From CAMCXT01 sp040403315 (lineage in GTDB: Bacteria; Bacteroidota; Bacteroidia; M30B66): a stretch of DNA of 64,000 nt. Position numbers and translations under genes: made by a program. The stretch lies in the NCBI GenBank assembly GCA_040403315.1, contig JBBAKX010000005.1, positions 1 through 64,000 of the forward strand. The letters run 5' to 3'. This document shows positions 26,524 through 35,994 of the stretch, in pieces. Each line of letters opens with the position of its first letter. The first letter of the stretch is position 1. The notes under the pieces are model-generated. The model saw nothing but the letters and a program-made list of their open reading frames with translations. It ran no database searches and was not told where the DNA came from.

Positions 26524-27108
26524 ATGCTCAATTCCGATACACTCAAAGGCCGACAAGTAGTTTTGGCATCCGGCTCACCACGTCGAAAAGACCTATTGGC
26601 AGCCATCGTCGACCAATTTACAGTTCGTGTTCCCGCAGTGGATGAAACATTCCCAGCATCCCTCCGGGGAAAGGAGATCGCGGAATACCTAGCTGCACTC
26701 AAAGCCGAAGCTGCACAGGTCGACCTGCAAGAAAATGAAATCGCGATCACCTCAGATACCATTGTATGGCTCGGCGATGAAGTGCTCAACAAACCCAAAG
26801 ATGCTGAAGAGGCCACTGAAATGCTCCGAAAAATCTCCGGCCGCAAACACGAAGTGATCACAGCCATCGCCATAGCCGATCTACATCGAAAAATCATCCT
26901 TTGCGATACAACCGAAGTGAGTTTTAAAGTGCTCACAGAAAGTGAAATTCAATATTACATAAACCAGTACAAGCCTTTCGATAAAGCAGGCGCATACGGC
27001 ATTCAAGAATGGATCGGTTATATTGGTGTAACGGAAATTAAAGGTTCGTTTTATACCGTAATGGGACTCCCCGTTCATTTATTGCACGAAGCATTATTGG
27101 GTTTCTGA
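26524..27108 (+). CDS. maf: Maf family nucleoside triphosphate pyrophosphatase
   Basis: 194 residues, standard Maf length. VLASGSPRRKDLLAAI at 13-28 (signature SxSPRR), ISGRKHEVITAIAI near 108, and the C-terminal DKAGAYGIQEWIGYIGVTEIKGSFYTVMGLP. The VDETFPA and TSDTIVWLGDEVLNKPKD segments carry the conserved acidic residues. Hydrolyses non-canonical or pyrimidine NTPs (dTTP/UTP class inferred from the motif set). Last gene of the long ccm-ubiA operon. Confidence 0.93.
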   Translation: MLNSDTLKGRQVVLASGSPRRKDLLAAIVDQFTVRVPAVDETFPASLRGKEIAEYLAALKAEAAQVDLQENEIAITSDTIVWLGDEVLNKPKDAEEATEMLRKISGRKHEVITAIAIADLHRKIILCDTTEVSFKVLTESEIQYYINQYKPFDKAGAYGIQEWIGYIGVTEIKGSFYTVMGLPVHLLHEALLGF

Positions 27109-27149
27109 TTCAACCGAACTTTAGTACTTTGCAGTTTTTAATAGATAAA

Positions 27150-28952
27150 ATGAAAAAAACCGCTACCCTGTTTCTTTTCTTGATTTCGATTCTTGCTTTA
27201 AATGCTCAAAACGGCTACACTACCTGTTCAAATGCTGTTCAAGTATGCTTCGAAAATCCAATCACATACCCTGGAACCATTGATGCTGGCCCTGCCGAAG
27301 TCGGTCCTAATTATGGATGTTTGAACACAAGACCCAATCCAGCTTGGTTTTATTTCCAAGTAGGCACGCCTGGCGACCATCAATTGTATATTACCAATTC
27401 AAGCGCTCGCGATTTAGACTTTATCGTTTATGGTCCATTCGCAACCGAAAACAACTGGTGCGACTCACTTACCGCATTAAATACAGCCGATTGTAGTTAT
27501 GCTGGAGGCGCTACAGAAACAGCCAATTTCACCTCGGTAAATGCTGGCGATTATTACGTTTTGATGATCACCAATTTTGCCAATTTCCCAACCAATGTGA
27601 GCATTGTTCAAAATGCAGGAACAGGCACATTTAGCTGCGATTTTGTTGCTCCATGCCTCATTTCCTCAGTAACAGCCACGGCAAGTGCTTGCGATACCTT
27701 AACTAACCAATATTCTGTGAGCGGACAAGTGTGGTCGTTTTATCCGCCAACCACCAACACGCTCAATGTATCGATTGGTGAATTGAGCGTAGAATTGAAT
27801 GCTCCGTTTACCAATCCAATGACTTTCAACATTACAGGTTTGTCTTCTAATGGCGCTAATGAAAACATATTAGCCACCTTCCTTGCCAACACTTCTTGCA
27901 CGGGTTCACTCATTTACACAGCTCCTTCGGGATGCATTCCTTGTCAGGCAACAGTTACAAGCAACAGTCCGGTTTGCTTTGGCGATACCGCACGCATTTT
28001 CACCAACTTCACTGGCAATGCAACGTTCCAATGGAGCGGACCAGGATTTTTCACTTCATTTTCACAAAATCCAAGCTTCGTGATTGATTCATTGAACGCC
28101 GAAGGCAATTATTCGGTAGTGATCACGGGCGACAATTGTGCAGGAGAGCGCAACATCGACATCGACATCATTCAAGCGCCCAATGCATTTATTACCAGTG
28201 TTGAAAACGAAATTTGTGAAGGTGAAATCCTGTTTCTTTCGGCAGCCAACGTTCCAAATGGAAACTTCGCTTGGTCTGGTCCGAACGGATTCACTGCACC
28301 CAACAGAAATGCACAAGTAAACAATGCCAGCCCTGCTGCAACTGGCGAGTATATTGTTTCTCTAAACGTAAATGGATGCATCGGCGAGCCCGACACCCTT
28401 TCGGCAACTGTTTTTGCGTCTCCTCAGATCACCTTGAGCGGACCAAGCAATGTAAATCCGCAGCAAGCTTCAACCGTTTTCGAAGTAACAGGCTCGCCGG
28501 GCATGCTGTATTTCTGGAATTTCCTTGGAAACACAACGCTCATTTCAAACGTCATTTACACATCCGACAAAGACACTGCAGTGGTTTTCTGGGATGGTGG
28601 CGAAGGTTCGTTAACCGCGCAAGTAATGGGCATGGACCTTAATGGTTGTTTTTCTGAAGATGCGACCTTGGCAATCCAAGTAGAAATCCCAACGGGCATA
28701 AGCGACCTATCTGCTACAAATACAATTCGGATGTATCCAAACCCTGCGCACGACAAGATTAGTTTCTATGTTCCTTCGGAGGATATGGAATTCCGTTGTA
28801 TGGATCTTTCGGGGCGCACAGTGTTGCACCGCGCTTCGTTGTCGGCGGGTAATCATGAAATCCCTCTCGAAACCATGGAAGCAGGTTGTTACCTCATCGA
28901 ACTGAAAAACCAACAACAGCTGGTTACTTCAAAATTGGTGATTCAGCATTAA
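27150..28952 (+). CDS. Secreted multidomain protein with T9SS sorting domain
   Basis: 600 residues from ATG 27150 (MKKTATLFLFLISILALNAQ). Residues 22-175 resemble a pre-peptidase C-terminal-like (PPC) domain (CSNAVQVCFENP, PNPAWFYFQVGTPGDHQLYI, LDFIVYGPF, GDYYVLMITNF). Then three or so Ig-like modules (VCFGDTARIFTNFTGNATFQWSG; ICEGEILFLSAANVPNGNFAWSG) with paired Cys, and a type A T9SS domain from about 522 (IRMYPNPAHDKISFYV ... GCYLIELK). Adhesin-like; ligand unknown. A TACTTTGC element precedes the start at about 27124. Confidence 0.85.
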   Translation: MKKTATLFLFLISILALNAQNGYTTCSNAVQVCFENPITYPGTIDAGPAEVGPNYGCLNTRPNPAWFYFQVGTPGDHQLYITNSSARDLDFIVYGPFATENNWCDSLTALNTADCSYAGGATETANFTSVNAGDYYVLMITNFANFPTNVSIVQNAGTGTFSCDFVAPCLISSVTATASACDTLTNQYSVSGQVWSFYPPTTNTLNVSIGELSVELNAPFTNPMTFNITGLSSNGANENILATFLANTSCTGSLIYTAPSGCIPCQATVTSNSPVCFGDTARIFTNFTGNATFQWSGPGFFTSFSQNPSFVIDSLNAEGNYSVVITGDNCAGERNIDIDIIQAPNAFITSVENEICEGEILFLSAANVPNGNFAWSGPNGFTAPNRNAQVNNASPAATGEYIVSLNVNGCIGEPDTLSATVFASPQITLSGPSNVNPQQASTVFEVTGSPGMLYFWNFLGNTTLISNVIYTSDKDTAVVFWDGGEGSLTAQVMGMDLNGCFSEDATLAIQVEIPTGISDLSATNTIRMYPNPAHDKISFYVPSEDMEFRCMDLSGRTVLHRASLSAGNHEIPLETMEAGCYLIELKNQQQLVTSKLVIQH

Positions 28953-29107
28953 TTGAGTGAGTCTTTTTTGAGGAGTGGGATTTATAAGTATTTATCCCGA
29001 AATCAAGAACGAAGCACTGATGATAATGGGATCAATTGAACACGAAGTTGCATCTATTAAATAAGTTGTTCCAACTGTTTGCAGCGTTCACTGTAATGCT
29101 ATTTGAT

Positions 29108-29115
29108 TAATTTTG
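29108..29115 (+). promoter_or_regulatory. -7 box of the DUF1573-yajC-ybbR-coaE operon
   Basis: TAATTTTG fits TAnnTTTG, 20 bases before ATG 29136. It overlaps the codons just after an upstream in-frame ATG (29103), so that ATG cannot be the start. Confidence 0.65.
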
Positions 29116-29135
29116 CAGCCTCAAAGTGTACACAC

Positions 29136-29591
29136 ATGAAATCAATCTATAAATTGGCAATTCCTTCGTTGGCGTTAGTTCTAGCAGTTGCCTGCGACAC
29201 TAAAAAAGATGGAGTAACTGCCGAAATGGTAACCAATTCTGCATCAGCCGATGGCAAACAAGACGTTCCTGTTGCAAGCATGAAATTCGAACTTGATACT
29301 TTCCAATTTGGAGAAGTGATCGAAGGCGAAAAAGTTTCACATGCATTTAAATTCACCAATACAGGCACGAACGACCTCGTAATTAGCAATGCAAAAGGAT
29401 CTTGTGGTTGCACAGTTCCAGAATGGCCTAAACAGCCAATCGCTCCAGGTGCAAGCGGATCAATCGATGTTGTATTCGATTCTGAAGGCAAGCCAGGAAG
29501 TGCAATTAAATCTGTTACCGTTTTCTCGAATACTGAACCTGCAACCCACAAACTCTTCGTAGTAGGATTCGTGAAACCAAAAGATAAATAA
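29136..29591 (+). CDS. DUF1573 domain lipoprotein
   Basis: 151 residues from ATG 29136 (MKSIYKLAIPSLALVLAVAC): a lipoprotein signal with lipobox LAVAC. The mature part has the DUF1573 Ig-like fold: FQFGEVIEGEKVSHAFKFTNTG, ISNAKGSCGCTVPEWPKQPI (conserved CGCT) and IDVVFDSEGKPG. The family is widespread in Bacteroidota and lies in this conserved order with yajC, ybbR and coaE. Envelope-located; molecular role unknown. Confidence 0.9.
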   Translation: MKSIYKLAIPSLALVLAVACDTKKDGVTAEMVTNSASADGKQDVPVASMKFELDTFQFGEVIEGEKVSHAFKFTNTGTNDLVISNAKGSCGCTVPEWPKQPIAPGASGSIDVVFDSEGKPGSAIKSVTVFSNTEPATHKLFVVGFVKPKDK

Positions 29592-29613
29592 TATTCAACA
29601 CCTCAATATATAC

Positions 29614-29937
29614 ATGACAACAGTATTTCCCTTTTTGATGATGGGCGGCGGCGGACAAAATAGCTTGGCTTCTCTCCTACCGATGGTGCTAATCATTGTG
29701 GTATTTTATTTCTTCATGATTCGTCCCCAAATGAAGAAAACCAAAGAAGCAAAACAATTCCGCGAAGGCTTGAAAAAAGGCGATAAAGTGGTTACAATTG
29801 GTGGTCTTCATGGTAGAATTGTAGAGGTTGCTGAAACTACATTTATCATTGAAACTGAAGGTGGCGGAAAACTCAGAATCGAGAAATCTGCTGTTTCATC
29901 GGGCGCTCCGGGAGAACAACTCCAAGCAGCTAAGTAA
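29614..29937 (+). CDS. yajC: Preprotein translocase subunit YajC
   Basis: 107 residues: a Gly-rich N-terminus, one transmembrane helix (LASLLPMVLIIVVFYFFMI), the hallmark RPQMKKTKEAKQFREGLKKGDKVVTIGGLHG, and a small cytoplasmic beta domain. YajC binds SecDF-type translocase accessory proteins in the inner membrane. 22 bp after the DUF1573 gene and 8 bp before the ybbR-like gene. Confidence 0.95.
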   Translation: MTTVFPFLMMGGGGQNSLASLLPMVLIIVVFYFFMIRPQMKKTKEAKQFREGLKKGDKVVTIGGLHGRIVEVAETTFIIETEGGGKLRIEKSAVSSGAPGEQLQAAK

Positions 29938-29945
29938 ATAGCAAG

Positions 29946-30929
29946 GTGGCCCGGCCGAAATCCTCCCAGGTTTGGCGTTCGGCCTTATTTAGCAGGCGGA
30001 AAATCATTGTTTTCCTGCTTTGCCTTGGCGTATCCTCGTTGCTTTGGTTATTGCTTGCGTTTAATGAGTTCTACACCAGTAAGTTTGTAGTCCCAGTTAA
30101 ATACATCAATATGCCGAACGATAATCTATTGATGGAAAATTTGCCCAAAGACGCTGAAATTGAAGTTTCGGGCAGTGGGTTTCACATACTTTCTTACCGC
30201 TTAAGACCTCAATTGGCCGAAATCATTATCGATGGGCGCAACATGGGAACTTTGCCAGCGGGAAAGAAAAATGGATCATTTCTCACAACGCTGCACGCAG
30301 TAGATTACTTCAACCGCTTGCATGGCGACATAAAGGCGCTCAATATTTTCCCCGACACCATTTTCTTCACCTTCTTTAACCGAGGGTTCAACAAAGTACC
30401 TGTTCAAGTAAGCAGCTATCTCGAGTTTTTGAATCAATATGGATTGGTAGACAGTATGAGGGTCACGCCAGATTCAATCACCCTTACAGGACCAGCTGAA
30501 CTTACCAAAACAATTACGAAGGTTGAAACCGATCCTCTAATCCTCAACAACCTCAACAAATCGGGATCCTACAACCTCAAGGTGAAGCAACCACATCCTG
30601 AATTGTCGTTTCAGCCAGCCGAAGTAGCGGTTCATCTCGAAATCGATCAATTCACCGAAGCCGTTGTAGAAGTGCCCGTTTTCCTCGACCATCTTATTCA
30701 GCGCGACAGTTTGAGCATCACACCACAAACCGTTAAAGTGGTTTTTCAGGTGGCCTTGAGAAACTACAAAAAGATTAAACCTGAAGATTTTCAAATTGTT
30801 GCTGATTTGCACGACCTCAAAGTGCAAAAAGGTGGAAGATTAATTTTGAAAGCCAAGAAAGTACCACCATACGCAAAACAGATTCGAATAAAACCCGAAA
30901 GTGTTGAAACGATTATTCGAAAACGCTAA
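29946..30929 (+). CDS. YbbR-like domain protein
   Basis: 327 residues from GTG 29946, 8 bp after yajC. One N-terminal membrane helix (IIVFLLCLGVSSLLWLLLAF), then YbbR-type extracytoplasmic repeats (KFVVPVKYINMPND, NKVPVQVSSYLEF, RVTPDSITLTGPAELTK, ITPQTVKVVFQVA). Relatives (CdaR in Firmicutes) regulate a diadenylate cyclase, but no cyclase gene is adjacent here. Operon position between yajC and coaE is conserved in the phylum. Confidence 0.85.
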   Translation: MARPKSSQVWRSALFSRRKIIVFLLCLGVSSLLWLLLAFNEFYTSKFVVPVKYINMPNDNLLMENLPKDAEIEVSGSGFHILSYRLRPQLAEIIIDGRNMGTLPAGKKNGSFLTTLHAVDYFNRLHGDIKALNIFPDTIFFTFFNRGFNKVPVQVSSYLEFLNQYGLVDSMRVTPDSITLTGPAELTKTITKVETDPLILNNLNKSGSYNLKVKQPHPELSFQPAEVAVHLEIDQFTEAVVEVPVFLDHLIQRDSLSITPQTVKVVFQVALRNYKKIKPEDFQIVADLHDLKVQKGGRLILKAKKVPPYAKQIRIKPESVETIIRKR

Positions 30930-30960
30930 ACGCTAGATTCGTTCTTCAAAAGGCATCAGC

Positions 30961-31545
30961 ATGAAAAAAATCGGATTAACAGGCGGAATTGGTTCAGGAA
31001 AATCGACCATCGCGAAGGTGTTCAAAGTATTGAATATTCCGGCGTACAATTCCGATGAACGTGCAAAGGCATTGATGAACGAAAATGCCCAATTGATCGA
31101 CGAAATCAGCAAGATTTTCGGAGCTCGCATTTATCAAAACAATGAACTCAACAGAACAGAATTGGGTGCAATTGTTTTTAAGAGTCCAGATTTATTACAA
31201 CAATTAAATGCAGTTGTACATCCCGCTGTTGGAGAGGATTTTAATTCTTGGTGCGCTTCACAAAACACGCAATATGTAATTAAAGAAGCTGCAATAATTT
31301 ACGAAACGGGAATCAACAAAATGCTCGATGGTGTAATTGCAGTAATTGCCCCAAACGAACTTCGCATTAAACGTGTTTTAAAAAGACCGGGAATGACCGA
31401 AGAATTGATTAAGGATAGAATGAGCCGTCAATTACCTACCGAAAGCCTTGTAAATAAGGCAAATTGGCTCATCAACAACGATGAAACTGCTTTGGTTATT
31501 CCCCAGGTTTTGAAAGTGCATGAGGAGATTTTGATGCTTCTTTAA
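30961..31545 (+). CDS. coaE: Dephospho-CoA kinase
   Basis: 194 residues, typical for CoaE. P-loop IGLTGGIGSGKSTIAKVF at 4-21, NSDERAKALM, ELNRTELGAIVF, and LKRPGMTEELIKDRMSRQ before the lid/NWLINND end. Phosphorylates dephospho-CoA at the 3'-OH, last step of CoA synthesis. Fourth gene of the DUF1573 operon, 31 bp after the ybbR-like gene. Confidence 0.95.
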   Translation: MKKIGLTGGIGSGKSTIAKVFKVLNIPAYNSDERAKALMNENAQLIDEISKIFGARIYQNNELNRTELGAIVFKSPDLLQQLNAVVHPAVGEDFNSWCASQNTQYVIKEAAIIYETGINKMLDGVIAVIAPNELRIKRVLKRPGMTEELIKDRMSRQLPTESLVNKANWLINNDETALVIPQVLKVHEEILMLL

Positions 31546-31932
31546 CAGTCTACGTATTTGCAAAGCCACTTACTTTATACCGAAATGCTTGTACGAATCC
31601 AAACGTAAAACAAAACCTGAATTTCTAAAAAGTATCGAGAAGCCATGGTTTGGCAAAAGCGCAGTTATAGGCTTTAGGCATATTATATTTAATAACAAAA
31701 TAAGCCGAATAAACTGAATTGATTCTTGCAAAACAAGCAATAATAAAATCAGATGTATATGATTAAAAATATAATAATATCTGAAAAGACTTTTTTATAA
31801 AAGGATATTTTTGAATATAGTTATATCTAACAATTGAATGGTTATAATTGATTTACAGCACCTTTTTGAAATTTAAAATAGAAAATCAGTTACAATCTCT
31901 TACTTTTGTTTTGAATTATTCAATCTACCACT
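31546..31932. other. A+T-rich intergenic region with promoter
   Basis: About 390 bases, very A+T-rich from 31680 on. No gene or RNA seen. A -7 box (TACTTTTG, 31901-31908) lies 25 bases before the following GTG start. Confidence 0.5.
31901..31908 (+). promoter_or_regulatory. -7 box upstream of the metallopeptidase-like gene
   Basis: TACTTTTG matches TAnnTTTG. It sits 25 bases before GTG 31933, supporting that start or one slightly downstream. Confidence 0.5.
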
Positions 31933-34290
31933 GTGCTAAATAAATATAGCTTCTTAATAAATGTAAGTCCCTTCCGTTTTATTTTTGGTGGTATTCAAAA
32001 ATCACTTAAAACAAACATCTTTCAATTTCTATGTTTGCTATTGTTTCCATTTTCGGTAAGTGCACAAAATTTAAATTGCGATGCTACAACTTTAAATGAT
32101 TTTTTTACCTGTTATGGTGGTCAAAGTCAGTTTAATACACAGTCTGTTGAAGCAATTACGACTTTTATTCAAGCCGAAGATGCAATTCAAGCTGGGCAAT
32201 ACGCCCAGGCAAAAATCCTAGTTGATAATTTATTTAGTACTTACCCAAAAGGTGATAATAGCTGGTGGGATTTATATAGTAGTTTAAATGGCTCAAACAT
32301 AGGCACACCTCACGGTTATTATGGATTGCGCATGTTAGAAGACATTATCGACCACGGCATAAATGGCAACCCAACCATTCAAGCTAAAAGAGTAAATATG
32401 AGTATCGTTTTAATAGGTTGTTCAGAAGGTATTGAGCCATCTACAGAACAACAATTGCAAAACGGAACAGGTACTTTTGTAACACATAACATAGATACCA
32501 ATTTATTAAGCAACGACTACCGTATTATCAAACAGTCGTTCGATTTCTTTTCACGATATGTAACAGCTATTACCAAAGGAGCATTAGAAGTAGATGTGCA
32601 ATTTATTGAAATTGATACACTCTGCTTGCCTGTTGGTGTAACTACTACGCTGCCTTATCTTGCTTACAGCGGAATAGACCCTGTTTGGAATACAATGTCT
32701 CAGGAACTGAAGGACAGTACTGATTGGTGGTGGATTCTTTACCCGTCGCATGTGCCAGATTATCCAACTTTCGACGATGAAGCTTTTATTACCGGAGGCA
32801 TGGGAGCAGATTATAAAGGTGGCCCAGTGTTTATAAGTGACGATTTATGGCTCACAAAAAAACATCCACATTTAGGAAATGGCCAATACAGCGATATTGA
32901 AAGCCGAATCTATTTGCCACAATGGCTTCAACACGAATTCTACCATCATCTTTATAATATTTATATAGAATTGGCCTTGGAAGTAAACGGTCACGACTGG
33001 TTCAATATCAACTTCTGGCCTTCAGATTTTGAAGGACAATTCGAATCAGATTATTATTCAGAAACACTGCATAAAAGATTGCAAGTTGATTGTACTCCTT
33101 TATCAAACAAGTTGATTACCAGATTAAATCAAAATGACCTTTCGACTCAGTTCAGCACCTTTTCGATGAACGAATTATTAGGAAACTATTCTAAAAACGT
33201 TATTGAAAACCCATGGCATGAGGCCAATATTACATTCGAAAATGGTCAGTATTTTTGGAAAAATACAGCGAATGTTCAATGGACTGTTACACCAAATTTT
33301 GCAGAAGGTAAGCTAGAAACAGGTGCAGATTCGCCATATCCTGGGGAAGATTTTTTTATTCAACTGTTTCGTACGAGTGAAGGTGATTATATTCCAGGTG
33401 CTATTGCTTTAAAATACAATGGCGAAATTTACAGAAAAAGAACCAACCTTATCAGAGAAACGACACCTATTGAAGTCGCATTAGGAACTTTCGAAAGAGT
33501 GCCTACGGTAAATACGCAACATACAGGTAGTATTTTAAAAAACAACGGCTTATTTTCTTGGCAAAACGATGCAGGGATCCAATGGTCGCTTACTGCTAAT
33601 ACTACAGATGAATTATTCAGTCACAATTCAGATAGCCCAACGCCAAACGAGAATTTTGATTTAGTATTATTTGAAACCAATTGCGGAATTTATGCCTTAG
33701 GGTTTAAGTACTTAGAGTATTATTATTGGAAACCTAAAAGGTCACTTTTAAACGAATCGCCTATTTTAACAAATGGCATAAGCAATTTGGTGCTACCCGA
33801 AAATTTTGGAACGCATTCCATCAATCTTTCAGATGTATTCGCAGATCCCTCAGGCGACTCGTTGCTATATTTTGTAACAAGTGAGCAATCAACTCTCATT
33901 TCAGCTACTTTAAACAACCAAGAACTCACGCTTACTGGTGGAGCTTTAGGAAACACTACTATTTACGTTATGGCAGTAGATCCTAATGGAGGTTTGGCTG
34001 TAAATGAATTTAATGTAGAAGTTAACACAATTACATCCATTAATAATAAAAATCAGTCAAACATCACCATCTTTCCTCATGTAACACAAGACTTCGTAAA
34101 CATAACAGGAGTAACTTCTAATTATAATGTTACTCTAATTTCTATAGATAACGCATATCGTCAGAACATTTCAGTTGCAGAGAATAAAACCAACGTAGAT
34201 CTCAGCCATTTATCTTCAGGCATGTATTTACTTACGATAACAGACAACAAAACCAACATCACAAAAGTGGAGAAAGTAATTAAGTATTAA
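31933..34290 (+). CDS. Putative secreted zinc metallopeptidase with T9SS sorting domain
   Basis: 785 residues from GTG 31933; the signal peptide lies at about 27-44 (IFQFLCLLLFPFSVSAQ), so the true start could be slightly later. Residues 45-400: unrecognised domain containing PQWLQHEFYHHLYNIYIELA, a HExxH zinc motif (HEFYH) near 336. Residues 420-600: two repeats that each pair a WQNDAGIQWSLT- or WKNTANVQWTVT-type strand with a later ...KYNGEIYRKR- or KYLEYYYWKPKR-type strand. Then a cadherin-like module (NLSDVFADPSGDSLLYFV) and a T9SS domain (ITIFPHVTQDFVNI ... GMYLLTIT). Enzyme activity is inferred from HExxH alone. Confidence 0.75.
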   Translation: MLNKYSFLINVSPFRFIFGGIQKSLKTNIFQFLCLLLFPFSVSAQNLNCDATTLNDFFTCYGGQSQFNTQSVEAITTFIQAEDAIQAGQYAQAKILVDNLFSTYPKGDNSWWDLYSSLNGSNIGTPHGYYGLRMLEDIIDHGINGNPTIQAKRVNMSIVLIGCSEGIEPSTEQQLQNGTGTFVTHNIDTNLLSNDYRIIKQSFDFFSRYVTAITKGALEVDVQFIEIDTLCLPVGVTTTLPYLAYSGIDPVWNTMSQELKDSTDWWWILYPSHVPDYPTFDDEAFITGGMGADYKGGPVFISDDLWLTKKHPHLGNGQYSDIESRIYLPQWLQHEFYHHLYNIYIELALEVNGHDWFNINFWPSDFEGQFESDYYSETLHKRLQVDCTPLSNKLITRLNQNDLSTQFSTFSMNELLGNYSKNVIENPWHEANITFENGQYFWKNTANVQWTVTPNFAEGKLETGADSPYPGEDFFIQLFRTSEGDYIPGAIALKYNGEIYRKRTNLIRETTPIEVALGTFERVPTVNTQHTGSILKNNGLFSWQNDAGIQWSLTANTTDELFSHNSDSPTPNENFDLVLFETNCGIYALGFKYLEYYYWKPKRSLLNESPILTNGISNLVLPENFGTHSINLSDVFADPSGDSLLYFVTSEQSTLISATLNNQELTLTGGALGNTTIYVMAVDPNGGLAVNEFNVEVNTITSINNKNQSNITIFPHVTQDFVNITGVTSNYNVTLISIDNAYRQNISVAENKTNVDLSHLSSGMYLLTITDNKTNITKVEKVIKY

Positions 34291-34471
34291 ATTGATAATA
34301 TTATAGCGAATTAGCTTGTTTGGGAATTAATAAATAGACAAATGAAAGCTTAATAAAGAGTAATGAGCTATTGCGTTAAATTTGAATAACACCGAAACAT
34401 CAGATCTATTCATTAGTAAAATCATCAAAGCTGAAAATTACTGCTTAACTTGAGCAAGTAAAAACAATAAA

Positions 34472-35965
34472 ATGAAATTGCTCGATACCCAGCAAATCCG
34501 AAATGCCGATCAATTTACCATTCAACAAGAAGGCATCCAATCACTAGACCTGATGGAACGTGCTGCACAAGCCTGCAATAACTGGATCGTCAACAATTTA
34601 GGTTACCAATTTCCATTTGTAGTGCTCTGCGGACCAGAAAACAACGGTGGCGAAGGTTTGGCGATTGCACGGCTTTTATCTGAAACAGGAATCTCCGTTA
34701 AGGTGCTTCAATTGGAAGCAGAAAAATACAGCAAAGACCACCATATAAACGTCGAACGATTATCGAAAACGACAGTAAATACATGCGTAATAACTGTTGA
34801 GTCAATTTCCAACATTCAACCAGAAGCTGTGATCATTGATGCTTTGTTTGGAACAGGTTTTCAACACAAAACATCAATAACGATCGATGAAATCATTCTT
34901 CACATCAACCGAAAAACCAATTTCAAAGTTGCAATAGATCTTCCAAGCGGACTTCAAGGAGAATCGATCCCCGAACAAGGTAAACATGTATTGAAAGCCT
35001 CTGTTACTTTGTGTTTTCACAAACCAAGATTGGCATTCTTTTTCCCTGAATCAGCACAATTTGTTGGACAATGGGAAATCATCGACATTGATTTAAAAGA
35101 GGAAAAATCTTCTGGATTTGAGCGTTTTTTAATCACTGCCAATGATGTGAAATCGATGCTTCAGCGCCGACCTAAATTCTCCCACAAAGGCATTTATGGC
35201 CATACTTTACTTGCAGGAGGATCAATGGGTATGGCAGGATCAATCATTCTATCGAGCAAGGCAGCGCTTCGCAGTGGAACTGGAAAAGTAACTGCATACA
35301 TCCCGAAAGTTTGTGTGAATCCAATCCAAACGGCGATTCCAGAAGCTATGTGTATCGCTTCAACCGGAGAAAATTACCTCGATGGTTCGTTCAATCCAGA
35401 TGGATTTCAGTCGATCGGGTTTGGCATGGGAGCAGGAAAAAATGATGAGACCGCTAAAGTGCTGAAATCCTTAATTCAAAATGCAAAATGCCCATTGGTG
35501 ATCGACGCCGATGGCTTGAATATTCTTGCTGAAAATCCAACTTGGTTAGCGTTTTTACCTGCATTTACGATACTTACACCGCATCCCGGCGAATTGGATC
35601 GAATGGTGGGTAAATCGGAAAATACCTTTGAAAGGTGGAACAAAGCCATGCAACTCAGCATGAAAACCAATGCGATTGTGGTGCTCAAAGGTGCACACAC
35701 AGCGGTTTGTTTACCCAATGGCAGTTGCTGGTTTAATGCTTCCGGAAATCCGGGAATGGCAACTGCTGGAAGTGGAGATGTTTTATCGGGAATTATTGCA
35801 GCATTTTGTGCACAAGGATATCCGCCTGAAACGGCTGCAATCATTGGTGTATTCGTTCATGGAAAGGCTGGTGACTTCGCTGCAGAACAAAACGGAATGA
35901 ACGGATTAATTGCTTCAGATATGATCGATCAATTAGGCAAAGTATGGATTGAATTGGGCAGTTAA
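34472..35965 (+). CDS. nnrD: Bifunctional NAD(P)H-hydrate epimerase / ADP-dependent NAD(P)H-hydrate dehydratase
   Basis: 497 residues, the fused YjeF form. N-terminal epimerase domain (about 1-215): QIRNADQFTIQQEGI, VVLCGPENNGGEGLAIAR, and IDALFGTGF. C-terminal kinase-like dehydratase domain (225-497): KGIYGHTLLAGGSMGMAGS, ILTPHPGELDRM and NPGMATAGSGDVLSGIIAAFCAQG. Repairs hydrated NAD(P)H in the cytoplasm. Monocistronic, convergent with the selU-selD-Kazal operon. Confidence 0.95.
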   Translation: MKLLDTQQIRNADQFTIQQEGIQSLDLMERAAQACNNWIVNNLGYQFPFVVLCGPENNGGEGLAIARLLSETGISVKVLQLEAEKYSKDHHINVERLSKTTVNTCVITVESISNIQPEAVIIDALFGTGFQHKTSITIDEIILHINRKTNFKVAIDLPSGLQGESIPEQGKHVLKASVTLCFHKPRLAFFFPESAQFVGQWEIIDIDLKEEKSSGFERFLITANDVKSMLQRRPKFSHKGIYGHTLLAGGSMGMAGSIILSSKAALRSGTGKVTAYIPKVCVNPIQTAIPEAMCIASTGENYLDGSFNPDGFQSIGFGMGAGKNDETAKVLKSLIQNAKCPLVIDADGLNILAENPTWLAFLPAFTILTPHPGELDRMVGKSENTFERWNKAMQLSMKTNAIVVLKGAHTAVCLPNGSCWFNASGNPGMATAGSGDVLSGIIAAFCAQGYPPETAAIIGVFVHGKAGDFAAEQNGMNGLIASDMIDQLGKVWIELGS

Positions 35966-35994
35966 ATCAGGCCTTATAGACCATATTCGCAATA

